From positions 1 to 45,723 of the forward strand of contig JAKSBQ010000045.1 of the NCBI GenBank assembly GCA_022361075.1: DNA of 45,723 nt, written 5' to 3'. Position 1 is the first letter of the stretch; the number at the start of each line of letters is the position of its first letter. The translations under genes were made by a program, and so were the position numbers. The notes under the pieces were generated by a model, which saw only the letters and a list, made by a program, of their open reading frames with translations, was not told the origin of the DNA and did no database searches. This stretch comes from Opitutales bacterium. Its GTDB lineage: Bacteria; Verrucomicrobiota; Verrucomicrobiia; Opitutales; JAFGAQ01. Positions 8,741 through 18,454 of this stretch are shown in pieces.

Positions 8741-9713
8741 AAATCAGATTATGGATTTACTGTAGGATTATTTGATGGTAAATTTCTAATACGTACAAAT
8801 TTTTATGAGTCTAGCCAAAGCAATGATCGTTTGTCTTACCCGGGCTTTTTGTTTGAAACGGATCGTCGCACTAATTAGATACAACTCTCCCGAGGATCTT
8901 GCAGCAGCAGGTTATCAAGGTCCTCCGCAATTCTATAAGGATATGACGAATTGGACCATTATCGAAGATGATTCGACGATCAGTGGTTACAATGTATCTC
9001 AGGATAACGCGTCATTCAGTTTACAAGATACACAAAGTGTTAAATCCAAGGGGAAGGAAATTGAATTGGTTTACAATCCAACTCCGAACTGGCGCATTGC
9101 TTGGAATATTTCTCAGCAGCAGGCTGAATCGAGTAACATACGACCATTCACGCGTGAATGTCTTACCTATCGAATAGATGAATGGACAAGTACACAGCCA
9201 GGTACTCCGGGTACTTTGACTTCTGATGAATCTGATGAGCCTGTAAATGTTCGCATTAAGGCTACTCTTCTGAACGGATTAAATACGGACCTAGCACGTG
9301 AAGGGGCAAACGTGAGTGAAATGCGGGAATGGCGATCTAATTTCATCACCAATTATGTATTCGATGAAGATTCGAGATTTAAGAACTTCAATGTGGGTGG
9401 TGCCTTGCGTTGGGAGAGTGAAAAAGCAATTGGTTATCCCATTACAGAAAAGGAATTTGACGGCGAACTATTGGAGGTTCCGGATTTGGACAACCCTTAC
9501 TTCGATGATGAGATTACCCGAGTAGATTTATGGATCGGATATAATACGAAAATCATGGATGGGAAGATTAGCTGGAAGTTGCAGTTGAATATACGAAATG
9601 CTTTCAGCGACGGAGATATTGTTGCGGTTAGAGCACAGCCTGACGGTAGTACACAGTCTGTAATTTGGCAAGAGGGTCGCACATTTTCACTGCGTTCAAT
9701 TTTTGAATTCTAA
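8741..9713 (+). pseudogene. TonB-dependent receptor, C-terminal remnant (truncated and frameshifted)
   Basis: From 8741 one frame reads KSDYGFTVGLFDGKFLIRTN and continues to an in-frame stop at about 8876. From about 8875 a different frame continues through to 9713. Both parts align with the C-terminal beta-barrel of the intact receptor at 34542-38345. For example, YGFTVGLF matches YGFTLELL, and PDLDNPYFDDE...IMDGKISWKLQLNIRN matches PDLDNPYLGDD...IMDGKVNWRIQLNVRN. The protein ends with the aromatic residue expected of an outer-membrane barrel (IFEF). Signal peptide, plug and about three quarters of the barrel are missing. An open frame starting at 8805 exists, but it crosses the frameshift and would not make a working receptor. 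This is a decayed paralogue, probably of an ancestral receptor serving the neighbouring glycosidase. Confidence 0.85.
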
Positions 9714-9743
9714 ATGGTTATTTTGAAAATTCATTGTATCGGC

Positions 9744-9770
9744 ATGGAGGCGAGTTTTCTCGTCCTCCAT
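9744..9770 (+). terminator. Strong hairpin after receptor remnant
   Basis: ATGGAGGCGAG (9744-9754) pairs with CTCG-T-CCTCCAT (9759-9770) with a 4-T loop and a single bulged T. The stem is 11 bp and lies 30 bp after the receptor remnant's stop. No long T-run follows, so efficient intrinsic termination is uncertain. It also argues against starting the next gene upstream of it. Confidence 0.55.
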
Positions 9771-9793
9771 ATGTTTCAAATAAATTAAAAAAT

Positions 9794-11950
9794 ATGCTCA
9801 GGATGACAGTTATATTTTATTTATGTAAGTTTTGTCTTTATACGGTCTTGACGACTATAGTCATATCTTCGTATGCGAAGGCATCGCCAATACGCAATTT
9901 TGAGCCTGCTTTTGAGTATGATCAGGCAAGCGTTAGGACAGAGGGAGATAAAGTGATAGCATCTACCGGGCTGGTTGAGCGCCAGTGGGTTTGGGGTGGA
10001 GAGGGGTTGGTCACCGTTGGCTTAAAAGATCTTCGGACGGGTAAGGAGTGGTCTCCTGCTATCGACTTAATGGTAAAGAGTGACTGGGAATACAAAGGCT
10101 ACTTAACTGGTGGGCAACTGAAGGCATTAAAAGCGTTTAAATCTAATGACGAGGGATTTGCAGACCCACACATAGAGCTCCAAGCAGAGGTTGAGTACCG
10201 TAAGGTGTCTATATTATATTCGGTGTGGATTTTTCCTGGAGCAGAAGGTTTTCGAACTAGTTTAAAGATTAAAAAGAATGGCGACTGGCACTCCAAAGAA
10301 GCTTTGGATTATGATACAACACCGTCTAGTAAAAATTACTCGGTTGAGGCAGAATCGAAGGTTCTGACTGGTAGAGTTGAACACATACCTATCGTAACGC
10401 AGGATTTTCAGTTCAGAGCGATCGGATACTACAATCATACTCAAGGCAGAAATCGAGCCGATACCCCACTATTGCGAGAGAAGATTGTCGAACGGGGAAA
10501 TGTCGGATGGGCAAGTATTCTGAGTCTTGAAACACCTGATGGTGGTATTATCATTGTTAAAGAGTCTCACAAGTGCGTCAATCAGACTGGTGTAAACACC
10601 GGTATATTTGTGATTGGTGAAAAGTTGGTAAGCTCGACAGGATGGGGCATACTCCCTCGCGATCTTAATGAAAAGTACCAAGGGTATTGGGCGAATTGGT
10701 TGATCATTCATCAGGCGAAAAATCAAGTAGAGCGCCAGTTGGCTATTAAGAAATTTGATAGAACACGTTACCCCATCGATCCGGATCGTGATGTTTACAT
10801 AATGGCCAATACCTGGGGTAGTGGTGAAACCAAGAATTGGTCACAGAAAGCAGCTCGAGAAGAAAATGTTATTGAAGAAATTCTGAGTCAGAAAGACTTA
10901 GGAATTGACGTTCAACAAATCGATGACGGTTGGCAAGGCCCTCGGAGTAGCGGGGATCATTGGAAACCTGTGCCTATTCTTGATTTTGGAGAATTGAATT
11001 CTAGAAAACGAAGTCTGGATGGCGAATCTCAGGTCCTTAACAATGAAAAAATTTCCATGTATCCAAATGGTTGGGGATATGTGCGTGAATTCGCTCAAAA
11101 AAATGATATTAAATTAGGCTTATGGTGCTTTAACCAAATACCACTTGAAGATCTAATTTGGAACTGGGAAAATGGTGGATTTAAATACTATAAGGTAGAT
11201 TTTATAAACGCACATAATTTTTCTAGGCTTGACGGTTTGATGGAAAAGTTTCGGTTTTTTATCAAATCCACGAATCATCAGGTCAGGGTGAATTGGGATG
11301 TTACCGAACATCCACCCCGTATAGGATATTATTTCGGACGTGAATACGGAAATATATACCTTGAAAACCGTAAAACAAAGTCTCCTGCGCAAGTAGTTTA
11401 CATACCATGGCTGGTACAGCGTGATGCTTGGCAGTTATGTAAGTATACGAATATTAATAAATTTCAGATTTCGGTTCAGAACGGGGATCGTTGTAATCCG
11501 GAGGTTAGCGATGCGTATCTGCATCCTCATGACTATTTATTTGCTCAAACCATGATGGGTTCTCCTATCTTTTTTCAAGAAACACATTATTATTCAGATG
11601 AAGCACGTGATGCTCTGAGACCAATAATAGATATTTATAAGGACGTTCGTCATGAAATATATAAAGGATACGTATTTGCCATAGGAGATGAACCCGATAA
11701 TAGGAGTTGGTCTGGTTTTCAAAACTACAACCCAGATACAAAATCAGGATTTATAACTCTATTTAGGCAGATCGATAACAAGCAGGCTAAAAGAGGTATT
11801 GGACTTCATTTCTTAGAAGGTCAGTCAATTCAATTTCAAGACTTGGTATCCGAGAAGATTTGGGATGAGGCAATAACTTCGGATGGGACTGTTCATTTTG
11901 TCATTCCTGAATCGGCAGGATTCCTCTTCTTAAAATACAGCATCCACTAA
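9794..11950 (+). CDS. GH36-like alpha-galactosidase (melibiase), secreted
   Basis: The protein (718 residues from this start) has an N-terminal beta-sandwich followed by a (beta/alpha)8 barrel of the GH36/clan GH-D type. The nucleophile motif YYKVDFI places the catalytic Asp at about residue 469. Other barrel landmarks are VQQIDDGWQ and NWDVTEHPPRIGYYFGREYGNIYLENR-like sequence, typical of a melibiase subgroup. A signal peptide is visible (hydrophobic stretch about residues 5-25 ending SYAKA), supporting the ATG at 9794 rather than the one at 9734, which lies upstream of a hairpin. It should release terminal alpha-galactosyl (or related) residues from the polysaccharide in the periplasm or outside. 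No copy of the locus-wide promoter was seen upstream. Confidence 0.82.
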   Translation: MLRMTVIFYLCKFCLYTVLTTIVISSYAKASPIRNFEPAFEYDQASVRTEGDKVIASTGLVERQWVWGGEGLVTVGLKDLRTGKEWSPAIDLMVKSDWEYKGYLTGGQLKALKAFKSNDEGFADPHIELQAEVEYRKVSILYSVWIFPGAEGFRTSLKIKKNGDWHSKEALDYDTTPSSKNYSVEAESKVLTGRVEHIPIVTQDFQFRAIGYYNHTQGRNRADTPLLREKIVERGNVGWASILSLETPDGGIIIVKESHKCVNQTGVNTGIFVIGEKLVSSTGWGILPRDLNEKYQGYWANWLIIHQAKNQVERQLAIKKFDRTRYPIDPDRDVYIMANTWGSGETKNWSQKAAREENVIEEILSQKDLGIDVQQIDDGWQGPRSSGDHWKPVPILDFGELNSRKRSLDGESQVLNNEKISMYPNGWGYVREFAQKNDIKLGLWCFNQIPLEDLIWNWENGGFKYYKVDFINAHNFSRLDGLMEKFRFFIKSTNHQVRVNWDVTEHPPRIGYYFGREYGNIYLENRKTKSPAQVVYIPWLVQRDAWQLCKYTNINKFQISVQNGDRCNPEVSDAYLHPHDYLFAQTMMGSPIFFQETHYYSDEARDALRPIIDIYKDVRHEIYKGYVFAIGDEPDNRSWSGFQNYNPDTKSGFITLFRQIDNKQAKRGIGLHFLEGQSIQFQDLVSEKIWDEAITSDGTVHFVIPESAGFLFLKYSIH

Positions 11951-12120
11951 ATTATTTTTTGAATTGAAACAACCCATTCGGCAACCACAGCGTGTCTATG
12001 GTTAAGCTGCCTAGAGGTTGTTGTACGCGGGAGAGTTTTCACGATGATTTGCAAAAATATTTTCGAGCTTTTTAGACAACCCAGCAACTGAAATACAATA
12101 CGAGAAGAAAAATTAATCCG

Positions 12121-13539
12121 ATGAAAAAACTGATTATCGTCACTTTGATTTGTCTGGTACAAATTTGTTATGCCGAGCGTAAACCCAATGTGATCTACAT
12201 TTTGGCTGATGACTTGGGTTATGGAGATTTAAGCGCATTCGGACAGGTTCGCTTAGAGACTCCTAATATTGACTCCTTGGCTGAGAAAGGCATGAAATTT
12301 ACGCAACATTATTCGGGAAGCACGGTGTGTGCTCCCTCGCGTTGTGCGCTTCTTACAGGAAAGCACATTGGTCATGCAGTCGTTCGTGGGAATACTAGAA
12401 TCATGCCAGAAGGACAGGAGCCAATGCCTGCGGATACCTTTACCCTGGCACACATGTTTAAAAATGCTGGATACACGACCGCGTTATTCGGAAAATGGGG
12501 CCTTGGAGGACCCGGAAGTGTTAGTGAACCTTTAAAAATGGGATTTGACCGTTTTTATGGTTACAACTGCCAGCGCCATGCACACCATTATTATCCATAC
12601 TTTTTGTGGAATGACCACCAGCGTGAAATGCTTTGGGGTAATTTTGGCATGGAAACAGAGGACTATGCCCCCCACCTGATTCAATATCAGGCGCTCAAAT
12701 TCATAGAAGAGAATAAGGATCGACCTTTCTTTTGCTACTACGCCATGATACAACCTCATGCGGAAATGTTTGCTCCTGAGGAATATATGAAAAAGCACAG
12801 AGGCAAGTACCTGCCCGAGTCATCATATGAAGGAACTGACAGTGGTAAGGATTTCCGCAAATTTGCATATGGTTCGCAGCCTGAGGCGCATGCAGCGTTT
12901 GCAGCTATGGTGGAAATTATGGATGAGGATGTCGGGGAATTGGTGGCTAAACTTGAAGATCTTGGCATTGCCGATGATACATTGATCATCTTTACATCTG
13001 ATAATGGTCCGCATATGGAGGGTGGTCATAACCCTGATTACTTTAATTCTAATGGTGGATTACGCGGTTATAAGCGAGACCTGTACGAGGGTGGTATACG
13101 CGTTCCCATGATTGCTTATTGGCCTGGTGAAATCCCAGGTGACACGACAACAGATCATATTTCAGCATTCTGGGACGTCCTGCCGACGATGACTGAGCTA
13201 ATCGGTGAACCTACACCTGAAGGGATAGATGGAATCTCATTCCTTCCAACGCTGTTACAAGAAGGCAAGCAGGTTGAACACCAATACCTTTATTGGGAAT
13301 TCCACGAACGGAAAGGTCGTATTGCGATTCGAAAAGGCAATTGGAAAGGCGTGCGCCATAATGTTGCCATTAATCCGGATTCTCCACTCGAACTCTACGA
13401 TCTTTCCAAAGACTTGTCTGAGAGTATAAACATAGCGGACGGGCATCCGGAAGTGGTTAGTGAGCTCAAAGCATTGATCCGGGGAGCTCGCACCATCTCA
13501 CCCATTGCCAAGTTCAACTTTCCTGAATTTCGTAAGTGA
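12121..13539 (+). CDS. Formylglycine-dependent sulfatase, secreted
   Basis: The 472-residue protein is an S1-family (alkaline phosphatase superfamily) sulfatase. A signal peptide (MKKLIIVTLICLVQICYA) leads straight into the first strand with the metal-binding Asp30-Asp31 pair (YILADDLGYGD). The modification signature is CAPSR with Cys70 as the formylglycine precursor, followed by LLTGKH. The second metal-site motif SDNGPH is at about residue 293. All key residues are present. It should hydrolyse sulfate esters on the polysaccharide and needs a formylglycine-generating or anSME enzyme encoded elsewhere. It follows the GH36-like gene by 170 bp and precedes a sulfatase remnant and a second sulfatase. 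Confidence 0.92.
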   Translation: MKKLIIVTLICLVQICYAERKPNVIYILADDLGYGDLSAFGQVRLETPNIDSLAEKGMKFTQHYSGSTVCAPSRCALLTGKHIGHAVVRGNTRIMPEGQEPMPADTFTLAHMFKNAGYTTALFGKWGLGGPGSVSEPLKMGFDRFYGYNCQRHAHHYYPYFLWNDHQREMLWGNFGMETEDYAPHLIQYQALKFIEENKDRPFFCYYAMIQPHAEMFAPEEYMKKHRGKYLPESSYEGTDSGKDFRKFAYGSQPEAHAAFAAMVEIMDEDVGELVAKLEDLGIADDTLIIFTSDNGPHMEGGHNPDYFNSNGGLRGYKRDLYEGGIRVPMIAYWPGEIPGDTTTDHISAFWDVLPTMTELIGEPTPEGIDGISFLPTLLQEGKQVEHQYLYWEFHERKGRIAIRKGNWKGVRHNVAINPDSPLELYDLSKDLSESINIADGHPEVVSELKALIRGARTISPIAKFNFPEFRK

Positions 13540-13820
13540 GAATTTAGGTGGCTACATATTGGAACGTGTCTGAAATGGTATTGTATGGATTTGTTGGCTA
13601 TTCTAATCCTAGGACTCTTTGTAGGTGCAAAACTCATAATCTATCGAGTCTTTGATCCACATATTGATACAAGATTCTGAGAATAAGAGGCGTGAGGTGG
13701 CACAGACTGGCGAACAAAGTCAATATTAGTGATCTCTAAGCTGCTGATTAAAAGTCGCTTAAGTTGGAGATGACGGAAATCGAAACAAAATCACCTTAAT
13801 CTTTTTATTAGAGGGATTAA
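13540..13820. other. Gene-free stretch between sulfatases
   Basis: No convincing gene is present. A 31-codon frame from 13585 encodes one hydrophobic segment (MDLLAILILGLFVGAKLII), which could be a tiny membrane peptide or a fragment, but there is no further support. A sequence TGACGGAA at 13771-13778 resembles the -35 half of the locus promoter but has no CGTC partner at the right distance. The stretch is best read as decayed DNA, since a sulfatase remnant follows at once. Confidence 0.5.
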
Positions 13821-14069
13821 AATAAGAAAGATCACTACGATCTGGACGAATGGGAACTCATCGACATGAAAGAGGATGCATTGGATCTCAAGAGCGAATA
13901 TCACAATACTGATTACTCTGATGTTGTGACACGCATGAAACTCGGTTTAGTAAATCTTAAGAAAGAGTTAAATGTTCCTGAAGGTATTCCTAAACCTCGG
14001 AATGTGCGTGACCCGAATTCATACTATTTTGCAAAGAGGAAGTGGATAGAGTCAGTTCGAAATAGATAA
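13821..14069 (+). pseudogene. Sulfatase C-terminal remnant
   Basis: An open frame preceded directly by a stop at 13818 reads HYDLDEWELIDMKEDALDL and then a helix rich in Lys and Glu, ending at 14069. This pattern (YDLxxWELxDxxxDxxE) is the typical C-terminal end of choline-sulfatase-like and heparan-sulfatase-like S1 proteins. The remaining 400 or so residues, including the active site, are absent upstream. The 67-residue frame starting at 13866 is therefore not an independent gene. It lies 7 bp before an intact sulfatase of a different subfamily. Confidence 0.7.
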
Positions 14070-14076
14070 TTTTATC

Positions 14077-15960
14077 ATGTTACCCAAGTATCAATTTTAC
14101 TCAGTTTTTTGGACAGGCTTATGCTCCATTTTGCTAACTTTATTCAACGCATATGGTGGAGAGGATCGACCGAATATTGTTTGGATGGTTTCGGAAGACA
14201 ATTCGATTCACTACAACCCACTATACGTTGAGTATGGGGCGGAAATGCCAAATTTGGAGCGATTGGCAAAAACCGGAGTTGTTTTTAATCACGTATTTTC
14301 TAACGCACCTGTTTGTTCGGTTGCTCGAAGCACGATCATTTCGGGATGTTATGCCCCTCGTGTTTTTGCGCAATTTCATCGCGGAATTGAAAAAGTCGCT
14401 CTACCCGCAGGGTTACGCATGTTTCCCTGGTATTTGAGAAAGGCAGGTTACTACACGAGTAATAATTCGAAGGAGGATTATAATTTCGTGAAAGGAGTCG
14501 ACGTTTGGGATGAATCTTCAGGAGAAGCTAGTTACCGAAAGAGGGCAGAGGGCCAACCCTTCTTTCACGTTCAAAACTATGGAGTAACGCATGAGGGGCA
14601 CCTGCATTTTAATAAAAAAGTGTATGATCGAGAATCGGCTGATGCAGATTTAGCTTCGATAAAAGTACATCCTTTTTATCCGGAAACACCACTTTTCAAA
14701 TTCACACACTACAAATATTTGCAGCAACACACTAAACTGGACAAACAGTTGGGAGAATTTCTGGAGCAATTGGAAGCCGACGGGCTAATGGATGACACTA
14801 TCATCTTCTATTACTCTGATCATGGTGGAGTTTTACCGGGAAGTAAGGGTTATCTAAAAGACGTAGGATTGCATGTTCCACTTGTGGTGTACTTTCCCGA
14901 AAAATGGGCTCACTTAAATCCATTTCATGGCGAAAAACGGGCAGATGGGTTTTATCAATTCGTCGATCTTGCACCGACTGTCTTGAAGTTAGCAGGAGCT
15001 GAAATTCCTGATCAAATGGACGGGAAACCCTTTTTGGGTAAAGGTTTGAATGCTGATCAATTAGCTGAGCGCGATTTCAATTACTCGTATGCAGACCGAT
15101 TTGACGAGAAATACGACCTTATCCGTTCAGTTAGAAAAGGACGGTTTAAGTATATCCGTTACTTTCAGTCCTATCTGAGTGATGGATTGCACAATAACTA
15201 TCGCTACAAAATGTTGGCATTTCAGGAATGGAGAAAATTGCATCAGGCAAAGGAGTTAACTGAAGTCCAAGACCGATTTTTTAATACTCATCCAGTTGAA
15301 GCTCTATATGATCTGGAATCAGATCCTTTTGAGCTTAACAATCTTGCTCAAGATTCAGGTTATGAGTCCAGATTATTGGAAATGCGTTCGGTTTTGCGTG
15401 AGCATATCCTCAAGATTGGTGATTTGAGTGTGTTTCCTGAACATTACCTGCTCGAACACGCAAAAGAAAACGCAGTGGATTTCGGTAAACAAAATCGTGC
15501 GCGTATTCGCAGTCTACTTGAAGCCGCAGATCTTTGTTTGATTGAAAACAAGAAAGCTTTTTTAAATGAGGCAAAATCAATGCTTCAATCTGACGATCAC
15601 TGGGTGCGCTACTGGGTGATTACATCTGTGCTGAATCAACAATTCTCTAACGAGGATTTGTTGAAGGACATTCACAAGTTAACAAAAAGTGATCCTGAAA
15701 ACCTTGTGAAGGCAAGAGCGCTGGTGTGTTTAGCTGTGCTTGAAAACAGTTTTGATGCTCAAATTTTCCATGATTGTCTCGAAGCCTCTGAGACCGCAAC
15801 AGAGGCTTTGATCATCATCAATGACATCGTATTCCTTCTGGACCGTAATCCGGATTGGCAGTTTGACCTGTCTAAAGTAGATTTTCCAATTGAGTGGACA
15901 CGAGACCCCAAAGCAGTCCTAGCGGCACGGATCTCCTATTTTGAGGAGCTCAACCAGTGA
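14077..15960 (+). CDS. Sulfatase with variant CxVxR signature, N-sulfoglucosamine sulfohydrolase-like
   Basis: The 627-residue protein has an N-terminal signal-anchor-like segment (residues 9-27) and an S1 sulfatase domain. The first metal motif reads SEDN (Glu40-Asp41 in place of the usual Asp-Asp). The formylglycine signature reads CSVAR (Cys80), with Val where Pro or Ala is usual; TIISGCYAPR follows. YYSDHGG near residue 247 supplies the second metal site. The C-terminal 150 residues are helical and HEAT-like (DDHWVRYWVIT, ENLVKARALVCLA), a common extension in this sulfatase group. It probably removes sulfate from a glycan, but the exact linkage cannot be predicted. A short remnant of another sulfatase lies directly upstream. 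Confidence 0.87.
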   Translation: MLPKYQFYSVFWTGLCSILLTLFNAYGGEDRPNIVWMVSEDNSIHYNPLYVEYGAEMPNLERLAKTGVVFNHVFSNAPVCSVARSTIISGCYAPRVFAQFHRGIEKVALPAGLRMFPWYLRKAGYYTSNNSKEDYNFVKGVDVWDESSGEASYRKRAEGQPFFHVQNYGVTHEGHLHFNKKVYDRESADADLASIKVHPFYPETPLFKFTHYKYLQQHTKLDKQLGEFLEQLEADGLMDDTIIFYYSDHGGVLPGSKGYLKDVGLHVPLVVYFPEKWAHLNPFHGEKRADGFYQFVDLAPTVLKLAGAEIPDQMDGKPFLGKGLNADQLAERDFNYSYADRFDEKYDLIRSVRKGRFKYIRYFQSYLSDGLHNNYRYKMLAFQEWRKLHQAKELTEVQDRFFNTHPVEALYDLESDPFELNNLAQDSGYESRLLEMRSVLREHILKIGDLSVFPEHYLLEHAKENAVDFGKQNRARIRSLLEAADLCLIENKKAFLNEAKSMLQSDDHWVRYWVITSVLNQQFSNEDLLKDIHKLTKSDPENLVKARALVCLAVLENSFDAQIFHDCLEASETATEALIIINDIVFLLDRNPDWQFDLSKVDFPIEWTRDPKAVLAARISYFEELNQ

Positions 15961-15965
15961 TTTTA

Positions 15966-15997
15966 TAAGGGTGATCATCCTTAATCAGGAGTTTTTT
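15966..15997 (+). terminator. Possible intrinsic terminator after sulfatase
   Basis: TAAGGGT (15966-15972) pairs with ATCCTTA (15977-15983) around a GATC loop, with one G-T pair. A run of six T follows at 15992-15997. The gap between stem and T-run is 8 nt, which weakens the case. It sits just after the sulfatase stop and before the next promoter. Confidence 0.4.
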
Positions 15998-16165
15998 ATA
16001 ACAGATTTTGCTTGGCAGATTCAGGCGTGCAATACTACTAGGTCTACCTTGATTTTGAGAATGAATTAACACTGCTCGAAGCTACATTGATAAATTTCCT
16101 ATTTTGGCCAGGTGCACTAACGAAAGTCTTCATGCAGGAAGTTTTCAATGGTCATAGAAATTAGG

Positions 16166-16191
16166 TAACGGAAACCCGGTTATATTTCGTC
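16166..16191 (+). promoter_or_regulatory. ECF-type promoter, copy 1
   Basis: TAACGGAA (16166-16173, preceded by GG) is followed after exactly 14 bp by CGTC (16188-16191, then AT). The predicted transcription start is around 16198, some 20 bp before the glycosidase ATG at 16220. It is one of six sites sharing this bipartite form in the window. Confidence 0.75.
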
Positions 16192-16219
16192 ATTATTCGA
16201 AAGTATAATTAATAATCGG

Positions 16220-18454
16220 ATGAGATACCTATTTTTTTCAGTTTCATTTTTCCTGATATGCTCAGGGTGGAGTCGTAGTGAAGAACAACAAACGGGAAGA
16301 ATTGAAAACGTTGTTCCATTTAAGAAAGGAATCGCAAAAATCATTGGTGGTGGGTCGACCAACAATGCGGTTTACACTGATCCTGCGAGTATTAACATAT
16401 ACGAGGCTGCAAATATTGTTGGGATGGGGGCCGCGCGTGGAAATCTTAACCACCATGAGTATTGGAGGGATGGAAAGCCGGTTACTGATAAACTTGAGCG
16501 GATAATAGGTTGGTATCGGTATGGCCTTCAACCTAAGTTGCTCTTCAACCATTATCCCAACTCTGATGAAGAGATTGGTGGATATCAGAAGTGGTACAAC
16601 ATCGGACGGGCATTTGCAGAAAAATACAGGCCGAACAGCGATTTCCTGCTTTCATACGGAATCAAGGACTGGGGTATTACGGACTATATGGCATTTAACG
16701 AACCCGTTTGGCATGTCATCAGGCATCCCGGAACCATGTCTCCGGAATCATATGCTGAGGCGTTAAAAGGATTGGCAGATGGTGTGCATTCTATAGATTC
16801 AAAACTGAATGTAAGTCCAGGTGGCTATACTTTTCCATTGTGGCAGACCGTTCTTTCCGAGCATCCAAAACTCGAGGAATTAGCACTCATTAAAGCTGTT
16901 GTTCCTCTGTTTAATGACGGAACACTACACTGTTTTTACCTCCATCCTTATGTGAATCGGCGAGATTTTCAAAAAAGCCGTTCTGCGCAACAGATTTTTA
17001 CTCAGGCCAAAGAGGTTTTGGGTATCACGCGGGATATCCCATTTGGGGTTGTTGAGTTTTGTTTTGCAGGATCTTACATCATCGACGACAAGAAAGACAG
17101 TGGCCGTGGCATCGATAAAAATGCCAACATCGCTGAACATTTTGGTGAGGAGACAGAGGAAGAAAAAGCTTTCGGTTTTATGGCTGCAATGTGGGACAAT
17201 CTTTCTGTAACCGGAGACATGGGTCAGCCGATTACGCATTGTGTTCTTGCCTGGGAACCATTAACGACTTATCTCGGAAATCCAAATTGGGGTCTCGCAA
17301 TTCAAAAGGCTCCTTATGAAGGACGCTTGGCTGCAAATACAATCCAGATGAATTCCTGGTTAACGGAGGGTATGTCCTTCACATCCATCGATCATGAAGA
17401 GGACGTTTTCGTGCTTGAGGGTAATGAGAACAGATTGATCGTCTGGCAAAATTGGGAAGGCTGGTCTTCTATTGCTTCTGACACTTTCAAAATCAGAGAT
17501 ATCCCGATCGGAACGGAGAGGATCGATGTCTTCGATGCGTTGTCTTGGAAGAGCTACGCTGGATCAAGTGGCACTCCAAGTCCTTTGCAGCAAATTGAAA
17601 TTGTTGATCAGGATGAAATTGAAGTCCGCGATTTGAAAAACGATCGCACTTATCTTTTCATGTTGTGGAAGAATCCCAGCACTCGGAATCTGCCAATTGT
17701 CAAACTTGGTCAAATTTCTGAATCTCAAGAGGGTGACGAAAGCATTATCATCCGAGGCAAAGTATCTTCCAGCGATGGAAACATTAGTGTCACGCGGTTT
17801 TATAACGGAGCAAATTTGCTGGAAGAATATTCAGGTGGAGGTGATATGCTATTCAAGTGGAAAAATCCACCTGCAGGCATCAACAATATTCGCATAACAG
17901 CAATGGATGACCGAGGGTGGTTTAACACTTCTCAGTCAGAGCTGGCTATCATGCACAACGAGGAGAGCCGAATCAATGTTTCCGAAGACACCTACATCCG
18001 AGGATTCCACAAACGTTATTCGGGTCAAAATTTTGGAAATCTGAGAGTGATTGAAGTTAAAACAGGTGGACGAAAAGCGATTCGATACGCTTATCTCAAA
18101 TTCGATACCACCAGTATTCCGGATGATTTTGAATCCTGTTATCTAAGGCTAAAAGTCGAACGGAACAGTGATCAGACAAATAGTGTTTGCCAACTTTATG
18201 AGATCAATGACGACTTGTGGAAAGAGCAACAAATCACATGGGAAGTCGCTCCCGGAAAAGGCAGACTGATCGCGACTGCAAGTGTTCCTGCCCCTGGAGA
18301 ATGGATTGAATTTGACGTCACAGACCACATCAAAGCTTTGCCTCAAGATGACAAAAAGGTGTCTTTTCGACTTGAGAAACCGAATCGTACCTACCTTAGT
18401 TTTCATAGTCGTGAATCTCACGAGTTAAATGCTCCGTTTTTGGTGTTTAAGTAG
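16220..18454 (+). CDS. Clan GH-A glycoside hydrolase with DNRLRE/CBM96-like C-terminal domain
   Basis: The 744-residue protein has a signal peptide (MRYLFFSVSFFLICSGWS), then a (beta/alpha)8 catalytic domain. The acid/base is Glu161 in AFNEPVW and the likely nucleophile is Glu279 in FGVVEFCF, the two-glutamate pattern of clan GH-A (GH39/GH30/GH5-like; the family is not certain). A middle Ig-like segment (about 485-580) contains GNISVTRFYNG. The last 160 residues (EDTYIRGFHKRYSG ... AYLKFDTTSIP ... WEVAPGKG ... FDVTDHI) match the DNRLRE/CBM96-type beta-sandwich, which binds polysaccharide. It is probably an endo- or exo-acting secreted glycosidase of the locus. It has its own ECF-type promoter 28 bp upstream. 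Confidence 0.82.
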   Translation: MRYLFFSVSFFLICSGWSRSEEQQTGRIENVVPFKKGIAKIIGGGSTNNAVYTDPASINIYEAANIVGMGAARGNLNHHEYWRDGKPVTDKLERIIGWYRYGLQPKLLFNHYPNSDEEIGGYQKWYNIGRAFAEKYRPNSDFLLSYGIKDWGITDYMAFNEPVWHVIRHPGTMSPESYAEALKGLADGVHSIDSKLNVSPGGYTFPLWQTVLSEHPKLEELALIKAVVPLFNDGTLHCFYLHPYVNRRDFQKSRSAQQIFTQAKEVLGITRDIPFGVVEFCFAGSYIIDDKKDSGRGIDKNANIAEHFGEETEEEKAFGFMAAMWDNLSVTGDMGQPITHCVLAWEPLTTYLGNPNWGLAIQKAPYEGRLAANTIQMNSWLTEGMSFTSIDHEEDVFVLEGNENRLIVWQNWEGWSSIASDTFKIRDIPIGTERIDVFDALSWKSYAGSSGTPSPLQQIEIVDQDEIEVRDLKNDRTYLFMLWKNPSTRNLPIVKLGQISESQEGDESIIIRGKVSSSDGNISVTRFYNGANLLEEYSGGGDMLFKWKNPPAGINNIRITAMDDRGWFNTSQSELAIMHNEESRINVSEDTYIRGFHKRYSGQNFGNLRVIEVKTGGRKAIRYAYLKFDTTSIPDDFESCYLRLKVERNSDQTNSVCQLYEINDDLWKEQQITWEVAPGKGRLIATASVPAPGEWIEFDVTDHIKALPQDDKKVSFRLEKPNRTYLSFHSRESHELNAPFLVFK

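Noticed and set aside
8805-9713. A complete 302-residue gene
   Set aside because: The first 25 codons are out of frame with the receptor homology, which continues upstream in another frame; the region is a frameshifted remnant.
9734-9793. Upstream start for the GH36-like gene
   Set aside because: The extension runs through a strong hairpin and places the signal peptide more than 20 residues from the N-terminus.
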